A DNA stretch of 7,173 nucleotides from Propionibacteriaceae bacterium (GTDB lineage Bacteria > Actinomycetota > Actinomycetes > Propionibacteriales > Propionibacteriaceae): contig JAIRVA010000027.1 in NCBI GenBank assembly GCA_031254155.1, positions 1 to 7,173 on the forward strand. The letters run 5' to 3'. Position 1 is the stretch's first letter; each line of letters begins with the position of its first letter. Below are positions 1 to 5,840 of this stretch, piece by piece. Under the pieces are notes generated by a model, which was not told the DNA's origin, did not search any database, and was given only the letters and a program-made list of their open reading frames with translations. A program made the position numbers and the translations under genes.

Positions 1-242
1 GCCGGGTGCCCGGGCGTAAATGGGTGTCATAACCCCACAACACTGTTCGCCGGGCCTGCCTGGGGGGGTGGATTGTGGGAATTGCCGGGGGTGGAGGGGG
101 AGCGGGGGGCGTGGGGGGAGAGGACAGTCCCGGTGTCCCAGTCTTGGTACCCCGGTCCCGGTGTCCTAGCCCCCCAGATCCGGTACCCCGTACCGCCAAA
201 AAACTCGGCGCGGTTTTGTGCGTGTCGCGGTCCCGCGCCGCC
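1..242. other. G/C-rich upstream region, no convincing gene
   Basis: No reading frame here looks like a conserved protein. A frame running into comF stays open from about position 75, but its first 56 codons are low-complexity Gly/Pro/Arg-rich residues typical of GC-rich non-coding DNA. A stop (TAA at 17-19) closes a frame entering from the left edge after five codons; in many actinomycetes lpqB lies upstream of comF, so this could be the tail of a gene, but five codons cannot show it. The region holds short direct repeats (127-189). A weak promoter-like pair (TTGGTA at 144-149 and TAGCCC at 167-172, 17-base spacer) is not convincing. Confidence 0.5.
127..190. repeat. Interleaved short direct repeats upstream of comF
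   Basis: A 12-base word GTCCCGGTGTCC occurs at 127-138 and exactly again at 155-166. A 9-base word GGTACCCCG occurs at 146-154 and 182-190. Each second copy follows in the same order, so the block reads A-B-A-B with unequal spacing (28 and 36 bases). This could be a degenerate tandem duplication or paired protein-binding sites before comF. The sequence is of low complexity, so chance is a fair alternative. Confidence 0.5.
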
Positions 243-974
243 ATGGTCTTCGGTGTGGGTTTCATTGATGCCGCCGCCGACCTGCTGGTCCAGGGCGCCT
301 GTCCGGGGTGCGCGCGCCCTGGGAGCGGGGTGTGCGCGGGGTGTGCGCGCTGGATCGGCGCGGGCGTGATCGGCGAGCGCTTCCGTGCGGTCCTCGACAT
401 GCCGCTCTGGTCGGCGGGGGAGTACGCGGACCCGCTCACGCGGATCATCTCCCAGGCCAAGGACCATCACCGCCATGACGCGCTCCCGCTGCTCGCCCAG
501 CGACTGGCCCTGGCCGTGGCGGGGCTGGCGGACGCCCTGGGGCTCGCCGGACCGGGCCTGCTCGTACCCGTGCCCTCGGCCCCCGCGGCGGTCCGGGAAC
601 GCGGGCTGGACTTCACGTCCACCCTCGCGAACACCGCCGCCCGGCACCTCGCCCGCGCCGGTCTCACCACGCGCGCCGAACCGGCGCTCCGCCAGCTCCG
701 GGCGGTTCAGGACCCGGGTGGCCTCGTCGCGGCGGAGCGCCAGCGCAACCTGACGGGTTCACTCGGGGCGGTCCGGCCCCGGTCCGCCCGGTGGCTGGTG
801 GTGGTCGATGACGTCGTCACGACGGGCGCCAGTTTGCAGGAAAGCGTACGCGCTTTGACGGCCGTCGGTATCCCGCCCGTCGGGCTCGCCACCGTCGCCG
901 CCACGACCCTGCGGACGGGCGGAAATCAGCAAAACCTGGCCCTTCTACTACCCAACTGGGGGAGCAGCGGCTAA
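243..974 (+). CDS. comF: ComF family protein (phosphoribosyltransferase-like)
   Basis: A 243-residue protein of the ComF family. It has an N-terminal four-cysteine zinc-binding knuckle (C20, C23, C31, C34) and a C-terminal type I phosphoribosyltransferase fold with the PRPP-binding loop VVVDDVVTTGAS at 186-197. The family motif with Q156, L161, R166 and the RNL end lies just before it, and VPVPSAP (108-114) is also typical. ComF proteins are cytoplasmic and linked to DNA uptake in naturally competent bacteria; in actinomycetes the role is not settled. I chose the ATG at 243 because recognisable ComF sequence begins there and the length fits the family. No clear Shine-Dalgarno precedes it, so GTG at 222 or 255, or leaderless translation, remains possible. 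It ends 45 bases before hpf, the order seen in many actinomycetes (lpqB-comF-hpf). Confidence 0.88.
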   Translation: MVFGVGFIDAAADLLVQGACPGCARPGSGVCAGCARWIGAGVIGERFRAVLDMPLWSAGEYADPLTRIISQAKDHHRHDALPLLAQRLALAVAGLADALGLAGPGLLVPVPSAPAAVRERGLDFTSTLANTAARHLARAGLTTRAEPALRQLRAVQDPGGLVAAERQRNLTGSLGAVRPRSARWLVVVDDVVTTGASLQESVRALTAVGIPPVGLATVAATTLRTGGNQQNLALLLPNWGSSG

Positions 975-1008
975 TGTGAGGGATACTCCCAACATCGGGA
1001 CCCAAGCC

Positions 1009-1015
1009 AAGGAGG
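1009..1015 (+). promoter_or_regulatory. Strong ribosome binding site for hpf
   Basis: AAGGAGG, a near-perfect Shine-Dalgarno match, ends 4 bases before the ATG at 1020. It selects this ATG over an internal ATG at 1024, which is out of frame. I see no convincing sigma-70-type promoter in the 45-base comF-hpf gap; GATACT at 982-987 resembles a -10 box but has no -35 partner. Confidence 0.8.
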
Positions 1016-1019
1016 AATC

Positions 1020-1628
1020 ATGGATGTCACCATCACCGGACGCAGGATACAGGTTACCGACAGTTTCCGTGAACAGGTCGCCAGAAAGATGGCGGAGTTG
1101 GATTCCCGTGTTGACAAGGTTATACGGGCAGAGGTACAGGCTCAGGCGGAGACGCGGGGCTCGGGGGAGGCCGTACGTGTCGAGATCACGTTGATCGGCA
1201 AGGGGCCGGTCGTCCGCGCCGAAGCGCTCGCCGACGACAAGTCGCAGGCGTTCGACGAAGCCTTCGACCATCTCAAGATCCGGCTGAAGAAGGCGCAGGA
1301 CCGCCGCCGGACGCACCGTAACCTGCGCAAGGTCGGCTTCGTCGAGCCCGCCATCGAGGTCCCGGTCGTACCCGCGCCGGTGGCGGAGGCAGTGCCCGTG
1401 AAGAAGGTCGGCGGGTTGGAGATCCACGGCGACGGCCCGATGGTCGTCCGCGAGAAGCTGTTCTGGTCGGCCCCGCTCACGCTCGCCCAGGCGTTGGACG
1501 AGATGGAGCTCGTCGGTCACGACTTCTTCCTGTACGTCGACGCGGACACGTCGCTGCCCTCCGTCGTCTACCGGCGCAAGGCGTACGACTACGGCGTCAT
1601 CCACCTCAAACTCACCACGGCGGCGTAA
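1020..1628 (+). CDS. hpf: Ribosome hibernation promoting factor, long form
   Basis: A 202-residue long-form HPF. The N-terminal S30AE (RaiA-like) domain spans about residues 1-105 and ends in a basic stretch (QDRRRTHRNLRK, 93-104). A Pro/Val/Ala-rich linker covers about 108-130. The C-terminal dimerisation domain spans about 140-198, with the diagnostic DEMELVGHDFFLYVDA (160-175) and VVYRRKAYDYGVIHL (182-196). In this family the N-terminal domain binds the decoding region of the 30S subunit and the C-terminal domains pair two ribosomes into 100S dimers, protecting them in stationary phase or stress. The length and both domains fit the long form of Gram-positive bacteria. In many actinomycetes secA follows; here thrS does, after 110 bases. 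Confidence 0.96.
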   Translation: MDVTITGRRIQVTDSFREQVARKMAELDSRVDKVIRAEVQAQAETRGSGEAVRVEITLIGKGPVVRAEALADDKSQAFDEAFDHLKIRLKKAQDRRRTHRNLRKVGFVEPAIEVPVVPAPVAEAVPVKKVGGLEIHGDGPMVVREKLFWSAPLTLAQALDEMELVGHDFFLYVDADTSLPSVVYRRKAYDYGVIHLKLTTAA

Positions 1629-1738
1629 ACCACACTCTTGCTGGATGTCGCTGGTTCGGCCCGTTGCCGCGTCGGATACGCCAACTGGCGGTGGAATCGG
1701 GCAGAATAGTTCTGGTGTGCACGAGAAAGGAAGCTTCG
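1629..1738. other. hpf–thrS intergenic region
   Basis: This 110-base gap holds no gene I can support. A weak -10-like CAGAAT lies at 1702-1707, without a good -35 at the normal distance. I see no rho-independent terminator after hpf (no stem followed by a T-run) and no T-box leader features. The gap is long enough for thrS to have its own promoter, but I cannot place one confidently. Confidence 0.4.
1725..1733 (+). promoter_or_regulatory. Ribosome binding site fixing the thrS start
   Basis: GAAAGGAAG lies 5 bases before the ATG at 1739. The same frame is open back to an ATG at 1664, but the 25 extra residues are unlike the start of a TGS domain and that ATG lacks a comparable site. This site therefore supports the downstream start. 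Confidence 0.75.
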
Positions 1739-3733
1739 ATGTCCATCACCCTCACCCTCAGCCTAGGTGCGACGCCGACCCCGGAGGTGGTGGACGAGGG
1801 TACCACGGGGCTCACGTTGTGGGGCCAGGACCGGGGTATCGTGGCGATGAGGCGCAACGGGACGACCGTCGACCTCGCGGTCGCCCTGGCCGACGGCGAC
1901 ACCGTCGAGCCGGTCCCCGCCACCTCGGCGGAGGGGCTCGCGATCATCCGCCACTCGGCCGCCCACGTCACCGCGCAGGCCCTGCAGGAGATCTTCACCG
2001 CGGCCAAGCTCGGGATCGGCCCGCCCATCGAAGACGGCTTCTACTACGATTTCCGCGTCGACCCGCTGACCCCCGAAGATCTCAAGGCGATCGAGAAGGG
2101 GATGGCACGGATCATCAAGGAGCGCCAGCGTTTCGTCCGTCGGGTTGTCACCGAAGAGGCGGCGCGCCTCGAAGAGGCGGCCGAGCCGTACAAGCTCGAA
2201 CTCATCGCTGATAAGGGCAACGCCACCGCCACGGACGGGGCGTCCGTCGAGGTCGGCGGCGGCGAGCTGACGATGTACGACAACGTCCGCCGCGACGGAA
2301 GCGTGGCCTGGAAGGACCTCTGCCGGGGGCCGCACGTCCCCCACACCGGGTACATCCCGGCGGTCGCCCTCACGAAGACCTCCGCCGCGTACTGGCGCGG
2401 GAACCAGAAGAACGACACGTTGCAGCGGGTGTACGGCACGGCGTGGGCGTCGAAGGCGGACCTCGTGGCCTACCAGACCCGGCTGGAGGAGGCCGCCAAG
2501 CGCGACCACCGCAAGCTCGGCGCCGAACTCGACCTGTTCAGCTTCCCCGAAGAGATCGGGCCCGGCATGTCGGTCTTCCACCCGAAGGGCGGGATCGTCC
2601 GGCTGGAGATGGAGGCCTACTCCCGCCAGCGCCACCTCGAGGCCGGCTACAGCTTCGTCAACACCCCGCACATCACCAAGGGCCGCCTGTTCGAGATCTC
2701 GCAGCACCTCGGGTGGTACGCCGACGGGATGTACCCGCCGATGCACCTCGACGAGGAGCGGAACGAGGACGGGACGATCCGCAAACCGGGGCAGGACTAC
2801 TACCTCAAGCCGATGAACTGCCCGATGCACAACCTCATCTTCCGCTCGCGCCAGCGCAGCTACCGCGAGTTGCCCTTGCGGTTGTTCGAGTTCGGTGCCG
2901 TTTACCGGTACGAGAAGTCGGGTGTCGTCCAGGGCATGCTCCGGGCGCGGGGCTTCACGCAGGACGACGCGCACATCTACTGCACCCGCGAGCAGATGAA
3001 GGACGAACTGGCTTCGCTGCTGACGTTCGTGCTCGGGCTGCTGCGTGACTACGGTTTCGAGGACTTCTATCTGGAGTTGTCGACCCGGAACCCGGAGAAG
3101 AGCGTCGGCCCGGACGCGGTCTGGGAGGAGGCCACCCGGACCCTGAAGGAGGTCGGCGAGGAGTCGGGCCTCACCCTCGTCCCCGATCCGGGCGGCGCGG
3201 CCTTCTACGGCCCGAAGGTCTCCGTCCAGGTGAAAGACGCCATCGGGCGGACCTGGCAGTTGTCGACGATCCAGCTGGATTTCAACCTGCCGGAGCTGTT
3301 CGAGCTGGAGTACACCGCGCCCGACGGCAGCCACCAGCGCCCCGTCATGATCCACCGCGCCCTGTTCGGCTCCATCGAGCGGTTCTTCGCCGTCCTGACC
3401 GAGCACTACGCGGGGGCCTTCCCGGCCTGGCTGAGCCCGGTCCAGGTGGTGGGCATCCCGGTCGCCCAGGACTTCAACGACTACCTGGCCGGCGTCCTCG
3501 GCCAGCTCAAGGCCAAGGGGGTCCGGGTCGAACTGGATGACTCCGAGGACCGGATGCAGAAGAAGATCCGCAACGCCACGCGGGAGAAGGTGCCGTTCAT
3601 GCTGATCGCGGGGGCGGAGGACGTCGGCCTGGGCGCGGTGTCCTTCCGCTACCGGGACGGTACGCAGAAGAACGGCGTGCCCGTCGCCGAGGCCGTCGCC
3701 GAGATCGTCACCACCATCGCGGAGCGACGATGA
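1739..3733 (+). CDS. thrS: Threonyl-tRNA synthetase
   Basis: A full-length 664-residue class II synthetase (E. coli ThrS is 642) that charges tRNA-Thr with threonine in the cytoplasm. Domains in order: TGS-like N-terminus (about 1-60); editing domain (about 65-235) with the HSAAH motif (H72, H76) and LCRGPH (C195, H199), which removes mischarged serine; catalytic core (about 255-560); anticodon-binding domain (about 565-664). Zinc ligands that bind the threonine amino group are visible as C361 (MNCPMH), H412 (DDAHIYC) and H539 (VMIHRA). Class II motif 2 is around FGAVYRYEKSG (385-395) and motif 3 around GSIERFF (544-550). The insertion HLDEERNEDGTIRKPGQDYY (336-355) is typical of actinobacterial ThrS. 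The end overlaps the next gene by four bases (ATGA), so the two are probably translationally coupled. Confidence 0.98.
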   Translation: MSITLTLSLGATPTPEVVDEGTTGLTLWGQDRGIVAMRRNGTTVDLAVALADGDTVEPVPATSAEGLAIIRHSAAHVTAQALQEIFTAAKLGIGPPIEDGFYYDFRVDPLTPEDLKAIEKGMARIIKERQRFVRRVVTEEAARLEEAAEPYKLELIADKGNATATDGASVEVGGGELTMYDNVRRDGSVAWKDLCRGPHVPHTGYIPAVALTKTSAAYWRGNQKNDTLQRVYGTAWASKADLVAYQTRLEEAAKRDHRKLGAELDLFSFPEEIGPGMSVFHPKGGIVRLEMEAYSRQRHLEAGYSFVNTPHITKGRLFEISQHLGWYADGMYPPMHLDEERNEDGTIRKPGQDYYLKPMNCPMHNLIFRSRQRSYRELPLRLFEFGAVYRYEKSGVVQGMLRARGFTQDDAHIYCTREQMKDELASLLTFVLGLLRDYGFEDFYLELSTRNPEKSVGPDAVWEEATRTLKEVGEESGLTLVPDPGGAAFYGPKVSVQVKDAIGRTWQLSTIQLDFNLPELFELEYTAPDGSHQRPVMIHRALFGSIERFFAVLTEHYAGAFPAWLSPVQVVGIPVAQDFNDYLAGVLGQLKAKGVRVELDDSEDRMQKKIRNATREKVPFMLIAGAEDVGLGAVSFRYRDGTQKNGVPVAEAVAEIVTTIAERR

Positions 3734-4284
3734 CGGGCGAGTACGCGGCCGAACCGGTCACCGGTCTGGTGGGCGTCGACGACGGCCTCCAGCGGTTGTG
3801 GACCCCCCACCGCATGGCGTACATCGACTCGCACAACGACGCCCCGGCGGCGACGGAGTGCCCGTTCTGCGCCGCCCCGGTGAAGAGCGACGAGGCGGGG
3901 CTGATCGTCCACCGGGGCGAGACCGCGTACGTCATCCTCAACCTGTTCCCCTACAACCCCGGCCACTTGCTGGTGTGCCCGTACCGCCACGTCGCGGACT
4001 ACGCCGGTCTGACGCAGCAAGAAACCCGGGAGATCGCGGCGCTCACGCAACACTCCCTGCGGGTGCTCCGGGCTGCCTCCCAACCCGCCGGTTTCAACAC
4101 CGGCATGAACCTGGGCGAGGTCGCGGGGGCCGGGGTGGCCGGGCACCTGCACCAGCACATCGTACCCCGGTGGCGGGGCGACGCGAACTTCTTCCCGATC
4201 ATCGCCGAAACGAAGGCGATCCCGCAGTTGTTGGCCGACACCCGCGAGCTGCTCGCCCGGACGTGGCGGGGTGGCGATGGCTGA
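3730..4284 (+). CDS. HIT family protein, probable Ap4A phosphorylase
   Basis: A 184-residue histidine-triad protein. The triad HLHQHIV lies at 139-145 (H139, H141, H143); the middle His is the nucleophile in the family. CPFC at 44-47 is the zinc-binding pair of the actinobacterial group that includes M. tuberculosis Rv2613c, reported as a diadenosine tetraphosphate phosphorylase and also encoded next to thrS. NLFPYNPGHLLV (71-82) is the usual substrate-pocket stretch. The start overlaps the thrS stop (ATGA), with GGAG five bases upstream inside thrS. Aminoacyl-tRNA synthetases make Ap4A as a side product, so co-expression with thrS fits a role in Ap4A removal. Phosphorylase rather than hydrolase activity is inferred from family resemblance only. 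Confidence 0.9.
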   Translation: MTGEYAAEPVTGLVGVDDGLQRLWTPHRMAYIDSHNDAPAATECPFCAAPVKSDEAGLIVHRGETAYVILNLFPYNPGHLLVCPYRHVADYAGLTQQETREIAALTQHSLRVLRAASQPAGFNTGMNLGEVAGAGVAGHLHQHIVPRWRGDANFFPIIAETKAIPQLLADTRELLARTWRGGDG

Positions 4285-4882
4285 ACTGACCGACGACCGC
4301 CCGCCCCGGTTCGACACGACCCGGGTGTGGACCGTCCCCAACGTCTTGAGTTTCATCCGCCTGGCGGGGATTCCCGTCTTCTTGTGGTTCCTGCTCGGGG
4401 CGAAACTGGACGGGGTGGCGGTCGCCGTCCTGGCCGTATCCGGAGTCACCGACTTCCTGGACGGGTATTTCGCCCGGAAGTGGCGGCAGGTCTCCCGGCT
4501 CGGGCAGGTGCTCGACCCGATCGCCGACCGGTCGTACATCCTGGCCATCATCATCGGCCTGGCCGTGCGCGGCATCCTGCCGTGGGCGCTGGTGATCGTC
4601 CTCGTGGCCCGCGATGTCATGCTGGCCACTCTGATCCCGGCGTTGCGCGCCCGCGGGTACTCCAGCCTGCCCGTCCACTTCCTGGGCAAGATCGCGACGT
4701 TCTGCCTGCTGTACGCCTTCCCGTTCGTCCTGCTCGGCGGGCTGTCCTTCGGGGCGGCGCCGGTCTTCGCGGTGTTCGGCTGGGCCGTAGTGCTGTGGGG
4801 GACCGTCTTCTACTGGTGGGCGGCGATTTTGTACATGTACCAGGGGATCTGGTTCATCCGCCGGGCGCCGCTCGTGGGATGA
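4277..4882 (+). CDS. CDP-alcohol phosphatidyltransferase, likely cardiolipin synthase type
   Basis: A 201-residue membrane protein with the complete CDP-alcohol phosphatidyltransferase motif D-G-x2-A-R-x8-G-x3-D-x3-D: D62, G63, A66, R67, G76, D80, D84, preceded by D59. About six hydrophobic segments are visible (roughly 23-41, 45-60, 87-100, 102-121, 137-155, 162-190), so it sits in the cytoplasmic membrane. TVPNVLSFIRLAGIPVFLW at 19-37 and the position upstream of gcvH match mycobacterial PgsA2 (Rv1822) and resemble the eukaryote-like cardiolipin synthase of Streptomyces, which joins CDP-diacylglycerol to phosphatidylglycerol. Phosphatidylglycerophosphate synthase is the main alternative. 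I prefer the ATG at 4277, with GGGG five bases upstream; GTG at 4271 is also in frame. The gene overlaps the HIT gene by 8 bases. Confidence 0.85.
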   Translation: MAELTDDRPPRFDTTRVWTVPNVLSFIRLAGIPVFLWFLLGAKLDGVAVAVLAVSGVTDFLDGYFARKWRQVSRLGQVLDPIADRSYILAIIIGLAVRGILPWALVIVLVARDVMLATLIPALRARGYSSLPVHFLGKIATFCLLYAFPFVLLGGLSFGAAPVFAVFGWAVVLWGTVFYWWAAILYMYQGIWFIRRAPLVG

Positions 4883-4925
4883 TTCACCAACATGCGGGGG
4901 AAAAGGGGTGCCACGAGGGGCATTG

Positions 4926-4952
4926 ATGCGAGAGAATGATGGAGAACGATGA
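4926..4952 (+). other. Possible 8-codon leader ORF before gcvH
   Basis: ATG at 4926 opens a frame encoding MRENDGER and stops with TGA at 4950-4952, nine bases before the gcvH ATG. GAGGGG at 4915-4920, five bases upstream, could serve as a ribosome binding site. It overlaps two 10-base tandem repeats. No residue pattern suggests an attenuation peptide, such as a run of Gly or Ser codons. It may be chance. Confidence 0.2.
4932..4951 (+). repeat. Two tandem 10-base repeats before gcvH
   Basis: GAGAATGATG (4932-4941) is followed directly by GAGAACGATG (4942-4951), differing at one base. The pair runs into the gcvH Shine-Dalgarno. It could affect translation initiation or be a small replication-slippage duplication; no known operator is recognised. 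Confidence 0.55.
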
Positions 4953-4957
4953 AGGAG
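4951..4957 (+). promoter_or_regulatory. Ribosome binding site of gcvH
   Basis: GAAGGAG ends four bases before the ATG at 4962. No glycine-riboswitch-like structure is evident in the 79-base gap upstream, and no strong promoter is visible there. Confidence 0.75.
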
Positions 4958-4961
4958 TGAC

Positions 4962-5345
4962 ATGACCGATTATCCCGAAGACCTGAGCTACACCACCGAC
5001 CACGAGTGGGTCAAGGTCGGCAACGAATCAATCGCGCGGGTGGGTATCACCTCCTACGCCGCGGAAGCCTTGGGCGACATTGTGTTTGTCTCCCTGCCCG
5101 GGGCAGGCGACGAGGTGAACGCCGGCGACGCGGTCGCCGAACTGGAGTCGACGAAGTCGGTCTCGGAGGTCTTCGCCCCGGTGCAGGGCGTCGTGTGCGC
5201 GGTCAACACCGAACTAGAGGACCACCCCGAGTTGGTCAGCCAGGACCCGTTCGGGGCCGGCTGGCTGTTCGAGATCGAACTCGGTGACCCGGCCCAGCTG
5301 GAGGACCTGCTCGACGCGAACACCTACACCGGGCAACTTGACTAA
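4962..5345 (+). CDS. gcvH: Glycine cleavage system H protein
   Basis: A 127-residue lipoyl carrier protein of normal length for GcvH. The lipoylation motif ELESTKSVSEVFAP spans 60-73, with K65 the lipoate-bearing lysine. The start YPEDLSYTTDHEWVKV (4-19) and the end segment PFGAGWLFEIEL (96-107) are diagnostic. The protein shuttles the aminomethyl group of glycine from the P protein to the T protein and is reoxidised by dihydrolipoamide dehydrogenase. No gcvP or gcvT is visible here, as expected, because in many actinomycetes gcvH lies apart from them next to the GarA/OdhI gene. Its stop codon is built into the ribosome binding site of the next gene, suggesting co-transcription. Confidence 0.98.
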   Translation: MTDYPEDLSYTTDHEWVKVGNESIARVGITSYAAEALGDIVFVSLPGAGDEVNAGDAVAELESTKSVSEVFAPVQGVVCAVNTELEDHPELVSQDPFGAGWLFEIELGDPAQLEDLLDANTYTGQLD

Positions 5346-5349
5346 GGAG
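5344..5349 (+). promoter_or_regulatory. Ribosome binding site overlapping the gcvH stop
   Basis: AAGGAG uses the last two bases of the gcvH TAA (5343-5345) and ends five bases before the ATG at 5355. This indicates coupled expression of gcvH and the FHA gene. Confidence 0.75.
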
Positions 5350-5354
5350 TTGAT

Positions 5355-5840
5355 ATGATCCTGTGTCCGGCCTGCGGGTGCGAGATGGGGGACGAGGCCC
5401 GGTTCTGCTCCCGGTGCGGCGAAAAGCTGGGGGCGGTCGAGTCGACGACCACTATGCCTGTCATGGACGACCAAACGCTGACCAACGAGCTCAACAGCGA
5501 CGACATCAAGGCCATCGAGGCGCTGCCCGCCGGGTCGGCGCTGCTCGTGGTCCTGAAGGGGCCGGGGACCGGGGCACGGTTCTTGTTGCGCGACGACCGG
5601 ACGGTCGTCGGCCGGAGCCCGCGTTCCGACATCTTCCTCGACGACATCACGGTGTCCCGGTCACACGCGGCGTTCGTCCGCGAGCAGGGATCGTTCGTCA
5701 TTGAGGATGTCCGTTCCCTCAACGGTACGTACGTGAACCGCCGCCTGTTGAAGGAACCGACGTTGCTGCGCAACGGCGATGAGGTCCAGATTGGCAAGTA
5801 CCGGATGGTGTTCTTCCTCGGGTCGTCCGGGATCGAGTAA
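5355..5840 (+). CDS. garA: Zinc-ribbon FHA domain protein, GarA/OdhI homologue
   Basis: A 161-residue regulator. A zinc ribbon occupies residues 1-25 (C4, C7, C18, C21 in CPAC and FCSRCGEKLG). A threonine-rich segment ESTTT (29-33) follows, and an FHA domain spans about 62-155. The phosphothreonine-binding residues are present: G86 and R87 in VVGRSP, S101, R102 and H104 in VSRSH, N123 and G124 in SLNGTYVNR. GSALLVV (60-66) and GDEVQIGKYRMVF (141-153) closely match mycobacterial GarA and corynebacterial OdhI. Those proteins inhibit 2-oxoglutarate dehydrogenase and act on glutamate enzymes until a kinase such as PknG or PknB phosphorylates an N-terminal Thr and the FHA domain folds onto it. GarA and OdhI have no zinc ribbon. 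Its place between gcvH and ftsR matches Rv1827. Its stop overlaps the ftsR start (TAATG). Role is inferred from homology and synteny. Confidence 0.92.
   Translation: MILCPACGCEMGDEARFCSRCGEKLGAVESTTTMPVMDDQTLTNELNSDDIKAIEALPAGSALLVVLKGPGTGARFLLRDDRTVVGRSPRSDIFLDDITVSRSHAAFVREQGSFVIEDVRSLNGTYVNRRLLKEPTLLRNGDEVQIGKYRMVFFLGSSGIE

Noticed and set aside
75..242. An N-terminal extension of ComF starting at position 75
   Set aside because: The 56 added residues are Gly/Pro/Arg low complexity and overlap the direct repeats. ComF proteins begin near the cysteine knuckle, which fits the ATG at 243.
982..987. GATACT as a promoter -10 box for hpf
   Set aside because: It matches four of six bases, but no -35-like element lies at a suitable distance, so it cannot be supported.
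1664..1738. An upstream start for thrS at 1664
   Set aside because: The extra 25 residues lack family resemblance, whereas the ATG at 1739 has a good Shine-Dalgarno and gives a normal TGS start.
1629..1738. A T-box or other leader riboswitch before thrS
   Set aside because: The gap is too short and shows no T-box core sequence or terminator/antiterminator pair.
1763..3406. A 547-codon open frame on the minus strand opposite thrS
   Set aside because: It lies wholly opposite a clearly identified full-length thrS. Its composition (Leu/Arg/Gly/Ala/Val/Asp-rich with no motif) is the usual antisense shadow of a GC-rich gene.
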